Source: Petrimonas sulfuriphila (GTDB taxonomy: Bacteria; Bacteroidota; Bacteroidia; Bacteroidales; Dysgonomonadaceae). Taken from it: a stretch of DNA of 64,000 nt. This document shows, piece by piece, positions 28,079 to 37,500 of this stretch. Below the pieces are notes generated by a model. It did not search any database and was not told the origin of the DNA. It saw only the letters and a program-made list of their open reading frames with translations. Location: NCBI GenBank assembly GCA_038561985.1, contig CP073276.1:2170001-2234000 (forward strand), written 5' to 3'. How positions within the stretch are numbered: position 1 is the first letter of the stretch; every line of letters starts with the position of its first letter. Both the position numbers and the translations under genes were made by a program.

Positions 28079-28756
28079 CTAGCCGTTTTGGCTAATCATT
28101 TTCAGGAGTTTCTTGTCGCGTATTTTCACGTTTCTTCCCGTCATCTCAATAAGCCCATCGGTAGCGAATTCCGAAAGGACACGGTTGATGCTTTCTCTGC
28201 CTGCGTCCACCCAGTTTCCGATATCCGATTGTGAAACCGGCAGGACAAACTCATCCGAATTAAAAATAGTATCGGAAAAGTCGAGCAATACGTCAGCAAG
28301 CTTGCCGCGTGTTTGTTTTTGCGTGCGGTTGGCGCATCGGCGATAAGCCTCCAGCTCGCTTTTGGACAACTCCATGATGATATAGGAAGAGAAATCCCTG
28401 TTTTCTTCCAGCACACGTTTAAAAACTTCAATGTCGATAAAACAAACCTCCGAGTCCAATACTGCCGTAACGCTGTACTGATTTATCTTGTCACCCAGTG
28501 TAGTGGGTAAACCCAAATAGGTTGGTGCTTTTATAAGGCGGACAATTTGTTCGCGATAGGGCCCTGTGATATGAATTTTTACCAGTCCTTTCCGAAGAAA
28601 GATAACGTTCGTGGAAAAAACGCCCTGTTTAATGATGGAATCTCCTTTGCGGAATTTTACCACCGCGTGGTTGTTCTCCAACATCTCAAGCTGACAATTT
28701 TTTAGTGTGCTCGATGATTTCATCACACAGGCACAATCGATGCATTCGTTTTTCAT
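28079..28756 (-). CDS. Crp/Fnr family regulator with N-terminal cysteines
   Basis: 225 aa from the proposed start MKNECIDCACVMKSSS. A sensor domain (FRKGDSIIKQGVFSTNVIFL) precedes a C-terminal winged HTH (LPVSQSDIGNWVDAGRESIN). Three cysteines in the first ten residues plus one at about 20 (KNCQLEM) resemble FNR-type iron-sulfur ligands, though the cNMP domain lacks an evident fourth-ligand Cys in the classical position. It is divergent from the DsrE2/TusA/Qmo-like operon and its own promoter carries the operator at 28778, so it is the natural regulator of that redox operon. Confidence 0.88.
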   Translation of the reverse strand: MKNECIDCACVMKSSSTLKNCQLEMLENNHAVVKFRKGDSIIKQGVFSTNVIFLRKGLVKIHITGPYREQIVRLIKAPTYLGLPTTLGDKINQYSVTAVLDSEVCFIDIEVFKRVLEENRDFSSYIIMELSKSELEAYRRCANRTQKQTRGKLADVLLDFSDTIFNSDEFVLPVSQSDIGNWVDAGRESINRVLSEFATDGLIEMTGRNVKIRDKKLLKMISQNG

Positions 28757-28760
28757 ACAG

Positions 28761-28768
28761 CAAAAATA
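28761..28768 (-). promoter_or_regulatory. -7 box (TATTTTTG) of the second Crp/Fnr gene
   Basis: Reverse-strand TATTTTTG 4 bases before the ATG implies a leaderless or nearly leaderless message, or a start at a later Met (28723). Confidence 0.45.
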
Positions 28769-28777
28769 GATAAAAAT

Positions 28778-28791
28778 GTGACATTTATCAC
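28778..28791 (-). promoter_or_regulatory. Crp/Fnr operator (GTGACATTTATCAC)
   Basis: Perfect inverted half-sites GTGA-N6-TCAC between the divergent Crp/Fnr gene and the DsrE2 operon. The core TGATAAATGTCA (reverse strand) equals that at 10378-10389. Confidence 0.7.
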
Positions 28792-28888
28792 TAAATATTG
28801 TAAGAATGTTCACCCGGTAAAAACAAATAATTAAAGAAATATATCTTTAATTTGCGTCCGGTTAATTCACTCAAAAACATCTTTTTAA

Positions 28889-29455
28889 ATGGAAAGTATT
28901 AATACCCTGACCCTGGAGAAACTCCAGGCGGAACTGGAAAGCCTGGAGGCAAAAGCCGACCGGCTAGAAGTTTCCCGTAAAGACCAGTTGTCTATTGCCA
29001 TCGTATCGGGCGATATGGATAAAATTCTGGCGGCCATGATTATTTCCCTGGCTGCAGCAGCCATGGACACACAAGTGAAACTTTTCTTCTCCTTTTGGGC
29101 GTTGTCCGCATTGCGTGATCCCCGGAAAAAGGTAAGAGGAAAAGATTTTATCTCGAAAATGTTTGGAATGATGCTTCCCAATGGACGCAACAAACTGAAG
29201 TTGTCGAATATGAACATGTGCGGTATGGGGCCGGTGATGATTAAAAAACTGATGAAGAAGCAAAACGTGATGTCGCTTGATGCGATGTTTACGGAAGCTG
29301 CCGAACTGGGAGTGGAAATCACGGTTTGTGAAATGTCGATGAACCTGATGGGTTTCAAGAAAGAGGAGATGATCGATTATCCTCATCTTCGTTATGCCGG
29401 AGCCACCACATTTGTCGCCGATGCCGGAGAAAGCAGTATGCAATGGTTTATTTAA
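28889..29455 (+). CDS. DsrE2-like sulfur-trafficking protein (DsrE/F/DrsH family)
   Basis: 188 aa. An N-terminal heptad-like helix (TLEKLQAELESLEAKADRLE) precedes a DsrE fold (LSIAIVSGDMDKILAAMIIS) with the conserved Cys in NMNMCGMGP. A hydrophobic stretch (AAMIISLAAAAM) is typical of DsrE2. These proteins carry persulfide sulfur or interact with TusA. First gene of the seven-gene redox operon; 49 bp before tusA-like. Confidence 0.85.
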   Translation: MESINTLTLEKLQAELESLEAKADRLEVSRKDQLSIAIVSGDMDKILAAMIISLAAAAMDTQVKLFFSFWALSALRDPRKKVRGKDFISKMFGMMLPNGRNKLKLSNMNMCGMGPVMIKKLMKKQNVMSLDAMFTEAAELGVEITVCEMSMNLMGFKKEEMIDYPHLRYAGATTFVADAGESSMQWFI

Positions 29456-29504
29456 GCGAAGAATAAAAACGACACATATATATAATTAGTAAACATTTAC
29501 AACT

Positions 29505-29756
29505 ATGACAACAGAAGAATTAAGAACATTGACAGTAGCAAAATCGGTAGACGCACGGGGTACAGCTTGTCCAGGCCCGTTACTGGAAGCTAAAAAGGCC
29601 ATAGGTACCCTCCATTCAAACGATGTGATGGAAATTCTTTCGGCAGACGAGGGAACCAAGGTGGATATTCCGAAATGGTGCGGTAAGCAAGGTCATGAGT
29701 ACCTGGGTGCGGTGGAAGAAAACGGATACTTCAAAGTATACATGAAGAAAAAATAA
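29505..29756 (+). CDS. TusA/SirA-like sulfur carrier
   Basis: 83 aa. The signature GTACPGPLLEAKKAIG contains the persulfide-carrying Cys in the CPxP helix. The rest matches the two-layer alpha/beta fold (VMEILSADEGTKVDIPKW). TusA proteins shuttle sulfane sulfur among rhodaneses, DsrE-type proteins and heterodisulfide-reductase-like complexes. Adjacent DsrE2 and Hdr/Qmo-like genes support a dissimilatory sulfur role rather than tRNA thiolation. Confidence 0.9.
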   Translation: MTTEELRTLTVAKSVDARGTACPGPLLEAKKAIGTLHSNDVMEILSADEGTKVDIPKWCGKQGHEYLGAVEENGYFKVYMKKK

Positions 29757-29770
29757 ACTTTTGCTTCGAA

Positions 29771-30166
29771 ATGAAGAAGAACGCCCGGATATTGGTTTTT
29801 TCTACGGAGAAAATATCCGATCCCGCCATTGATATGGCGGGATTGCTCAAGTTGCATTACCCTCCAACGGTTTATACCATTACCGTTCCTTGTTCGAGCG
29901 GAATAAAACCGAGCTGGATCTTGCATGCCTATGAAAAAGGTTTCGACGGCGTGTTTATTGCTGCCGATGGGAGCGATTGTGTCTTTGGAGAGACCTGTAC
30001 CGAGAAAACCGGAAACGTGGTTTCGGTCACACACGACAAAATGAAAGAATCGGGCATCGATCCGGCACGCTTGCGCATGGCAGCCATCTGTTCGGTATGC
30101 AGCGAGTCTTTCGTGAAGCAAATACGCAGCTTCAACGACTATCTGATTAAAACATTACACGCATAG
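29771..30166 (+). CDS. MvhD/FlpD-like iron-sulfur subunit
   Basis: 131 aa resembling the methyl-viologen hydrogenase delta subunit family. Cysteines are spaced as in that [2Fe-2S] family: TVPCSSGIKPSWIL, DGSDCVFGETC and AAICSVCSESF. In methanogens MvhD hands electrons to HdrA; in sulfate reducers the domain is fused to the end of QmoB. Here it is a separate gene just before the first HdrA-like gene (6-bp gap), while the QmoB-like protein lacks that domain. Confidence 0.82.
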   Translation: MKKNARILVFSTEKISDPAIDMAGLLKLHYPPTVYTITVPCSSGIKPSWILHAYEKGFDGVFIAADGSDCVFGETCTEKTGNVVSVTHDKMKESGIDPARLRMAAICSVCSESFVKQIRSFNDYLIKTLHA

Positions 30167-30172
30167 ATTTCG

Positions 30173-31480
30173 ATGAACGAAGAAAGAAAAATGCTCCATT
30201 ACGACGCGTTGGTTGTGGGAGGCGGGATTGCCGGAGGAGAAGCGGCGCTTAACCTGGCCAACACCGGTTATAAGGTGTTGCTTGTGGAGAAAGACCGTTC
30301 GCTAGGAGGAAAAATGATCCTCCTGAGCAAGGTTTTTCCCACACTGGACTGTTCGGCCTGCATCACTACACCCAAAGTGTCGGAAATTGCCCGGCATAAA
30401 AACATTACCATTTTCACGGAGAGTGAAGTGACTGCTATTGTCAAAAAATCAGAAAACGATTTTACGGCTCAGGTAACGAAAAAACCGCGCTATGTGCGTG
30501 TGGAGGATTGCACGGCTTGCCAGTTGTGCGAAAAAGCCTGTCCGGTGAGTGTGCGCGATGAGTATCAATCGGGGTTGATTGGCCGAAAGGCGGCGTTTAT
30601 TCCTTTTAGCATCGCCAACCCCAAAGCTGCAGCAATCGATATTGAGAATTGTACGCTCTGCGGTGCATGTGAGAAAGTTTGTCCTACGCATTGCATCGAT
30701 TTCACGATGGAGACCGAATATTATGAACTGCATGTCAGAACGGTTGTTCTGGCCACCGGCTTCAATCTGTTCGATCCGCTTCAGATACCGCGATACGGCT
30801 ACGGGCAACACAAAAACGTGATTACGTCCATGCAAATGGAGCGCGAGATTGCGCCTACACGTCCGTACAATACGATTTTACGTCCTGGTGACGGAAAAGT
30901 CCCCGATAGGATTGCTTACGTGCTCTGTACCGGTTCGCGCGATGCTACCGTTGGAAATCCCATCTGTTCGCAGATCTGTTGCATGTATTCCATCAAGCAG
31001 GCCCAGTTGTTGATGGGTGCGTTGCCGATGGCAGACGTGACGATTTACTACATCAATATCCGCTCATTCGGAAAAGGATTTGAAGAGTTTTACCAGCAGG
31101 CCAAGGGTATGGGTGTAAACTTTGTGAAAGGCAAGATCGGGAAAATAACCGAAAAAGAAAACGGCAACCTTATCCTTCGTTATGAGGACATCAACGAGGG
31201 GGTGGTGAAGGAGGCCGAACACGATATGGTGGTGCTTTCTGTCGGGGTGAAGTCCAATCCTACGGTCGGAAAAATGTTCGGTCGTGGCGAACTGAAATTA
31301 GACCCGTTCCATTTTGTAGCGCAGGACGATTTATTGGGAAGTCCTTCCAAAACCAGTATTGACGGTGTTTTTGTTGCCGGAACAGCTTCCGCACCCATGG
31401 ATATTCCCGATTCCATTCTTTCGGCAGGCTCGGCATCGTCCGAGGCTATCAGTTATTTAATTCAACACCAGGAACCATGA
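30173..31480 (+). CDS. HdrA/QmoA-like flavoprotein with two [4Fe-4S] sites
   Basis: 435 aa. FAD-binding N-terminus VVGGGIAGGEAALNLA near residues 14-29. Between FAD halves is a ferredoxin insert with two clusters (CTACQLCEKACP and CTLCGACEKVCP). The C-terminal FAD motif is GVFVAGTASAP. HdrA/QmoA proteins split or relay electron pairs between iron-sulfur partners and quinone or thiol acceptors. A later start at MLHYDALVV (30191) is possible. It overlaps the next gene by 4 bp. Confidence 0.88.
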   Translation: MNEERKMLHYDALVVGGGIAGGEAALNLANTGYKVLLVEKDRSLGGKMILLSKVFPTLDCSACITTPKVSEIARHKNITIFTESEVTAIVKKSENDFTAQVTKKPRYVRVEDCTACQLCEKACPVSVRDEYQSGLIGRKAAFIPFSIANPKAAAIDIENCTLCGACEKVCPTHCIDFTMETEYYELHVRTVVLATGFNLFDPLQIPRYGYGQHKNVITSMQMEREIAPTRPYNTILRPGDGKVPDRIAYVLCTGSRDATVGNPICSQICCMYSIKQAQLLMGALPMADVTIYYINIRSFGKGFEEFYQQAKGMGVNFVKGKIGKITEKENGNLILRYEDINEGVVKEAEHDMVVLSVGVKSNPTVGKMFGRGELKLDPFHFVAQDDLLGSPSKTSIDGVFVAGTASAPMDIPDSILSAGSASSEAISYLIQHQEP

Positions 31481-33201
31481 AAGAGAGAATAGGCGTATAC
31501 ATTTGCCACTGCGGAGGAAACATCTCCGATTACGTTGATGTGGAAAAAGTGCGTCAGGCGGTGGAGAACGACAAAGGAGTGGCTTTGGCCAAAACAACCG
31601 TGTTCGCTTGTTCCGATTCCAATCAGAACGACATGGTTGAGGACATCAAAAAGCATAACCTGGACGGGGTCATTGTAGCTTCTTGCTCGCCGAAGTTACA
31701 TTTGGTGACGTTTAGAAACGTTACGGAACGCGGTGATTTGAATAAATATACTTACGTCCACACCAATATCCGTGAGCAGGCATCCTGGGCACATTCCGAC
31801 GATAAAGCCGGGGCAACCGAAAAAACCATCCACCTGGTAAAGGCGGCCATAGCCAAATCGCGTTATGCGGAGCCCTTGTATCCCCACCAGTTTGAAGCGG
31901 AGAAAACAATTGCCGTTATCGGAGCGGGAATTTCCGGTATGAAGGCCGCCGCCACGCTTTCCGATAAAAACACGCATGTGATTCTCATTGAAAAGGAAGA
32001 CCGGGTAGGCGGACACACCGCTACGTGGGGCTCCTTGGCCATGTCCGATGAAAAAGGGTGCGAACTCTCCCAACGCATCCATTCCGATTTGCTGCAACGC
32101 GATAACGTGACCATTCTTACCGGATCGGAAGTGATTTCTTCGAAAGGTAGCATTGGAAACTTTACGCTGAAAGTCCGTAGGCGGCCATGCCAAGCGGGAG
32201 ATCCGGTCGAAACCATGGAGTTCAACGTCGGCTCCGTAGTTGTTGCTACCGGTTTCGACTCCTATCTGCCAAAAGAAGAGGAATTCGGATTTTTATCGTA
32301 TGAGAACGTGATCACGCTGCCTGATTTCAAGCACCTGATCGATTCGTTTTCTGGAAAATTTCTGGAGTATAAAGGGAAGAGAGTTAGCCGTATAGCTTAT
32401 ATTTACTGTGTGGGGAGCCGGCAGATTGATGGGGAAAACAAATACTGTTCGCGTTATTGTTGTACGTCGGTCATTCACGCAGCCATCCAGGCCAAAAAGA
32501 AATTCAACAACATTTATAACTTCCATTTCAACCGCGGAATCCGCACGTATGGGAAACAGGAATTGCTGTATGCCGAGTCATTACAGCAAGGCGATATCTA
32601 CCTGCAATCGTTTGAAGATGCCCCACCACAGGTCTACGCCGAGAATGGCATCACCAAAGTGAAGGTTAAGGATGTGCTGACAAAAAACAAGGAGTTGGAA
32701 GTCGAAGCCGACCTGGTGGTCCTGGTTACGGGAATGGTTCCACGAACCGATAATTCCATCGGAACCCTGTTTAAACTCCCGAAAGGCAGGGACAAATTTT
32801 TCAATGAGGTACACATGAAACTGCGTCCCGTGGAAACGGTCATCGACGGAGTTACTATTGCCGGAGCTTGCCAGGGGCCTAAAAACATTGTGGAATCGGT
32901 GAATTCGGCGCTTTCTGCAGCAGCCAAATCCTACTCGCACATTAGCAAAGGTGTGCTTGAGACGGAACCGATTGTAGCCGAAGTAAACGCCGAATTGTGT
33001 ACATGGTGCGGAAAATGTACCGAAGCCTGTCCTTTCGATGCTATCGAACAAAAGGAAATCAACGGAAAGCAGGTGGCGGTGGTCAACAACTCGGTTTGTA
33101 AAGGCTGCGGCATGTGTGCGCCGGTTTGTCCGCCAGATGCCATTAACCTGGTCAATTACTCGAGTGAGGAAATCATGAGCATGATCGATGCATTGGTATA
33201 A
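31477..33201 (+). CDS. HdrA/QmoB-like flavoprotein with C-terminal ferredoxin domain
   Basis: 574 aa. Begins with the HdrA Cys motif GVYICHCGGNISDYV, followed by a Cys-bearing segment (VIVASCSPKLHL), FAD motif VIGAGISGMKAAATL near residue 147, CVGSRQ...YCSRYCCT and a C-terminal ferredoxin (CTWCGKCTEACP, CKGCGMCAPVCP). QmoB of sulfate reducers is longer because an MvhD domain follows; here that domain is the separate gene at 29771. Predicted to form a complex with the two flanking redox subunits at the membrane. Confidence 0.88.
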   Translation: MKERIGVYICHCGGNISDYVDVEKVRQAVENDKGVALAKTTVFACSDSNQNDMVEDIKKHNLDGVIVASCSPKLHLVTFRNVTERGDLNKYTYVHTNIREQASWAHSDDKAGATEKTIHLVKAAIAKSRYAEPLYPHQFEAEKTIAVIGAGISGMKAAATLSDKNTHVILIEKEDRVGGHTATWGSLAMSDEKGCELSQRIHSDLLQRDNVTILTGSEVISSKGSIGNFTLKVRRRPCQAGDPVETMEFNVGSVVVATGFDSYLPKEEEFGFLSYENVITLPDFKHLIDSFSGKFLEYKGKRVSRIAYIYCVGSRQIDGENKYCSRYCCTSVIHAAIQAKKKFNNIYNFHFNRGIRTYGKQELLYAESLQQGDIYLQSFEDAPPQVYAENGITKVKVKDVLTKNKELEVEADLVVLVTGMVPRTDNSIGTLFKLPKGRDKFFNEVHMKLRPVETVIDGVTIAGACQGPKNIVESVNSALSAAAKSYSHISKGVLETEPIVAEVNAELCTWCGKCTEACPFDAIEQKEINGKQVAVVNNSVCKGCGMCAPVCPPDAINLVNYSSEEIMSMIDALV

Positions 33202-33227
33202 GTTTATTGAATAAAAGCAAAAAGACG

Positions 33228-33506
33228 ATGGAAGCAGAATCAGGAAAAACTGCGAAGTACCTTCGGGAGAAGCAGGGTGTCCCCGAGCACGTAAAAGAAG
33301 AACTGAAAGAATTCAACCGGATAAAAAGAGCCATAACCGACACCTTGAAAGAGGGAGAACTGACCATTGCGCAACTATCGGAAAAGCTGCGAATGCCCAA
33401 ACACGATGTTATGTATTACCTGATGTCGCTGGTCAAGTACGGAGTTGTGGCAACGGGAGAAATTGACGATAGGGATGAATATTATTTGTATAAACTGGTG
33501 AAATAA
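33228..33506 (+). CDS. Small winged-helix protein embedded in the redox operon
   Basis: 92 aa from the ATG at 33228 (a TTG at 33207 would add seven residues). Predicted winged helix: IKRAITDTLKEGELTIAQLS, EKLRMPKHDVMYYLMSLVKY, then a wing (GVVATGEIDDRDEYYLYKL). It may bind DNA, or act as a structural subunit, since related small wHTH proteins accompany HdrC/QmoC genes. It ends one base into the next gene, indicating translational coupling with the membrane subunit. Confidence 0.75.
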   Translation: MEAESGKTAKYLREKQGVPEHVKEELKEFNRIKRAITDTLKEGELTIAQLSEKLRMPKHDVMYYLMSLVKYGVVATGEIDDRDEYYLYKLVK

Positions 33507-34561
33507 TGGCAAGTAAATTAAATCCAACCTTTTCGGAAGAACTGAAAAAATACGGCTCCGTAAACTTCAACGCCTGTTACAATTGCGGAACGTGCACGGC
33601 CGTATGTTCATTATCCACGACAGACATTTCCTTTCCGCGCGAAATGGTCCGGCTGAGCGCGTTGGGCCTGGAAGATGAGATAAAAAAATCGCTGAAACCT
33701 TGGGAGTGCTACTATTGCGGCGAGTGCACCACCCACTGCCCGCAAACGGCAAATCCCGGTGAACTGATGATGTCTTTGCGTCGCTGGCTCACGGCAAAAT
33801 ATGATTGGACAGGGCTTTCGGGTTTGTTTTATAAATACCTGCCGGCATTTCTTACTGCCATGGTACTGGTGTTTGCGGGTGTATTGTTCTTTGCCAATTC
33901 GGTAAATTGGGAACTGGAAAGGCTGCTTCATTTGGGACATATGTTTGAAAGAACCGCTATTGCCACTGTTTTTGTAGTGATATTTATTCCTAACTTGCTT
34001 CGTATGTGGTACTTCACTGTGGTGAAAGCAGGAGTGAAAGTGCCGTTCAAGACTTATTTTACCGCCTTGAATGATCTTTTCGTGCACATGTTTACACAAA
34101 AACGAGCCAGGGACTGCGACGGCAACCATTTCCGGTGGCTAGAACACATGATTTTGGTATTTGCTTACTTGGCGTTGCTGTTTACAACGGTATTTTTGAA
34201 TTGGTTCAGTACCGAAAACCTTTTTGTAATTGTTCTTGGATATCTGGAGAGCGCCTTTATTTTTATCATCACGGCGGATTTTGTGAAAGATCGCATTCAG
34301 AAGAAGCAAACGTTGACTAAAAACTCCAAACCATCTGACTGGTTTTTTGTAATTTGGTTAATGTTGATGGGGTTAACGGCGTTTTTTGTACGTTTATTTA
34401 TCGATTTTAATATCCTTGAAACCAGCAAGTGGTTGTATATTATTCATTTAACAGTATTGGTGCAATGGGCACTAATCATTGTCCCCTTCGGAAAATGGAC
34501 GCACTTTCTGTATCGCTCGTTCGCGATGTATTTTGCGAAAATTAAATCGGTGAAGAAATAA
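33506..34561 (+). CDS. QmoC-like membrane subunit (HdrC-HdrE fusion)
   Basis: 351 aa. The N-terminal ~100 residues hold two [4Fe-4S] motifs (CYNCGTCTAVC and CYYCGECTTHCP), as in HdrC. The remainder has about six membrane helices (FLTAMVLVFAGVLFFAN, MILVFAYLALLFTTVFL and others), as in the cytochrome-b-like HdrE part of QmoC. QmoC couples Qmo/Hdr-type flavoproteins to the menaquinone pool. Last gene of the operon; converges with GH92. Confidence 0.86.
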   Translation: MASKLNPTFSEELKKYGSVNFNACYNCGTCTAVCSLSTTDISFPREMVRLSALGLEDEIKKSLKPWECYYCGECTTHCPQTANPGELMMSLRRWLTAKYDWTGLSGLFYKYLPAFLTAMVLVFAGVLFFANSVNWELERLLHLGHMFERTAIATVFVVIFIPNLLRMWYFTVVKAGVKVPFKTYFTALNDLFVHMFTQKRARDCDGNHFRWLEHMILVFAYLALLFTTVFLNWFSTENLFVIVLGYLESAFIFIITADFVKDRIQKKQTLTKNSKPSDWFFVIWLMLMGLTAFFVRLFIDFNILETSKWLYIIHLTVLVQWALIIVPFGKWTHFLYRSFAMYFAKIKSVKK

Positions 34562-34568
34562 ACAAGGT

Positions 34569-37500
34569 TTATTTTTTTAGTCCCCACTTGTAGTTTGGCT
34601 TGTCTCCCATTTCGAGCTCCAACATTCCGCCTTTCAGCAAATCAGCGGCGGGAAACTTGAAGCTATCTAGCGGTTTGCCGTTAAGCTTAGCCGACTGCAC
34701 GTACTTGTTGATGCGCGATGCACCGTTTGCCTTGATGACAAATTGTTTGCCTCGTCCATAACGATTTTCCAGATTGATGGTAGCCTTTTCATACAAAGGG
34801 CTGGCGATTTCGTAAACAGGATTTATGTTGCATCCGCCATCGGTCTGAAATAATCCCAGTGCAGCCATGATAAACCAGGCGCTCATCTGACCCTGGTCTT
34901 CATCACCAAGGTAAGCGTCGCCGGCGCCATAGCCGTAATACCGTTCCAAGATGGAACGGCTCCATTTTTGTGTCTGCCAGGGTTCGCCCGCCCAATTGAA
35001 CAGAAAAGCGAAATGCATGCTTTGTTGGTTACCTTGTACTACGGGAAAATCGCCGTAACGCTCGCCGGGAGCGTTATATCGCCACCCCTCACTTTCCCTG
35101 AATCCTTCGGATAGCCGACTCAGAAAACGGTCTTTACCAATCATTTTTACCAGTTCAGGAACATCCTGAGGAACAAAAAAAGTGAGTTGCCAGGCATTTC
35201 CTTCCACATAATGTTCGTTAACACCTGTTACAAACGGATCGAAATCTTTCTCGAAAGAACCGTCACTTTTTCGCAGGCGAGCATACCCGGTTTCAGGATC
35301 AATGGTGTTTTTCCACCATGTGCCGCGGTCGGCAAAATAATGGTAATCATCTATTTTCCCTAAAGCCTTGGCTAGTTGGGAAACCGTCCAGTCGTCAAAT
35401 GAATACTCCAGCGAATTGGAGAAACGGCCAAGATCGGAAGGTACGTATTTGTATTTTAGATAAGCCTCTATGTCCCGGTTTCCCGCAAGCCCGTCACCAA
35501 TTTTCCGAGGTTGGACGGTTTGCATTTTCTTTATAGCGGAAAACATTTTCTGAACATCGTAATCGCGGATTCCCATCTGATACGCGCTTACCATCAACGG
35601 AATCTCGTGTTCGGCAACCATAACCGGAATGTATTCCATTCCTGCAGGGCCTTTGGCAAGCATGCCGTTGGCATCGTACATGGCCAGTTGGGATTTAACC
35701 CACCGGCCGCTCCATTCCGGAGCGATCAGGTTCCAGACCTGGTTCAGGTTCCAGAACGTGTTCCAGAAAGCATCACATCCCAACGCTACTTCATTTGCCG
35801 GGTCTTTTAGTCGCTGTATTTTTTCGGTGGCATCCACCCATCTGCCGTCCACATCACTGAATGTATTGCGACAAAATGCCCGGTACATGTTAGTATAGAA
35901 ACGGGTTTTTTCACGACTATCGTTTGTTTCTATATTCACTCTTGACAAAATATCGTTCCAGGTTTTTTGGTTGTTATTGCGTACTGCATCAAAACTCCAA
36001 CCGAATGGTTTTGTAACCTCTTCGCTTAGGTTCCGGCGTGAACCTTCCATATCCACAAATGAGATTCCCGTACGTACCTGAACGACCGGGTTTGTTTTTG
36101 TGTCGAATTCAGCGAAGCAACCTATCTTGTCTGGTTTTAAGGCGTTTACTGCTTTTTCATCGCTAAAAATCGTATCGTTTATCCAGGTGCCAAAATGCTT
36201 GATCGGTTTGTCAAATTCAATGGTGAAGTAAATGGTGTAGTCCTGATTGTCATCGGCAGACCATACTTTTGTGGTTTGCTGGACGCTGTATCCTTCAACG
36301 GTGTAGTCGTTTACCTGGTTGACGGATGCATCCAGGATATTATACCGGTATTCGGCAGGGATCTTCAAGTCAATCATCACCCGGCCGTCTTTGTCCTGCG
36401 GATAGGTATATCGTTGAAAGCTGCAACGGGTGGTGGACGTGAGTTCAGCTTCAATGTCGTAATCGGTCAGCCTGACTGCATAGTACCCCAACGGAGTTTT
36501 TTCGGTAGTTTTATCGATTGCGGAACGGTAGGCTTCAGGATCTTTTTCGATTTGTCTCTGATCGCCTATTTTCGTTTTTAGCGCTCCGTTTACGGGCAAC
36601 ATCCCCAGGCCCGCCATCGTCCATTCGTGAACGTGACTGAACACGCCCACACTCTCTATGGACGGATCGTAACCTGCCTGCCAACCGGCATTCTCGTTGT
36701 CGGGACTGAGTTTCACCATGCTGAACGGCATCCACGGGCCGGGTGCGATCATCCATCTCGAGTGTGCTGTCCCTATATGTGTGTCCACATAGTCGGCTGG
36801 AGTTACAATATGTTCCGGAGTACGTAGTACCGTATCTTTTTCAACCAAATCTCCGTTTATCAAAACCTCGTATACACTCAATTTTTCCTTTTTTACTGCC
36901 GGCATGGGTGCTTCGAGTTTGTACCGCCCCTTTTCCAGCCTTTGCTTTAAGATTGTTTTACCGTCTAATCTCACGGTAAGTTCAGGCAAATCTTTCAGGT
37001 GTTCCACATCGATCAATAACGGTTGGGCTTTTTCGTTGAGCTGGTAGCCGGCAACTTTTACGTTTCGAAGATATACGAAAGGGTTTAACGTTTCCAGTTT
37101 GGCCGAAGACGGTCCTTCCAGACGAACATCATCCAAAATCAGCCATGAACCTTCGATTACCTTTAATTGAACCGTATTTGAACCCGTTTTAATGATGTCA
37201 TCGAGCGGTATTTCTATCGTATTCGGAGTGATTTGACTGTAATCACCCGTGAGCGACGCATCGCTTTTCCCTTTGGGTAAAACGGTTTTATACACATGGC
37301 CGTTCACGGTTATTTTGAGTAAAGGCGGGTTTTTGCTGTGAGCATCCAAGACGTCCACCACCAGTTTATAACCGGTACCTGATCCGGTTTCTTTCATCCG
37401 GAAAAGTATGTTGATCTCCTGAGTTCGAATACCTGCACCGTTTAGAGAGCCGGCCCATACATCTGATGTCCCGGGAAGAACGTATGGAAAATCAGTTTTC

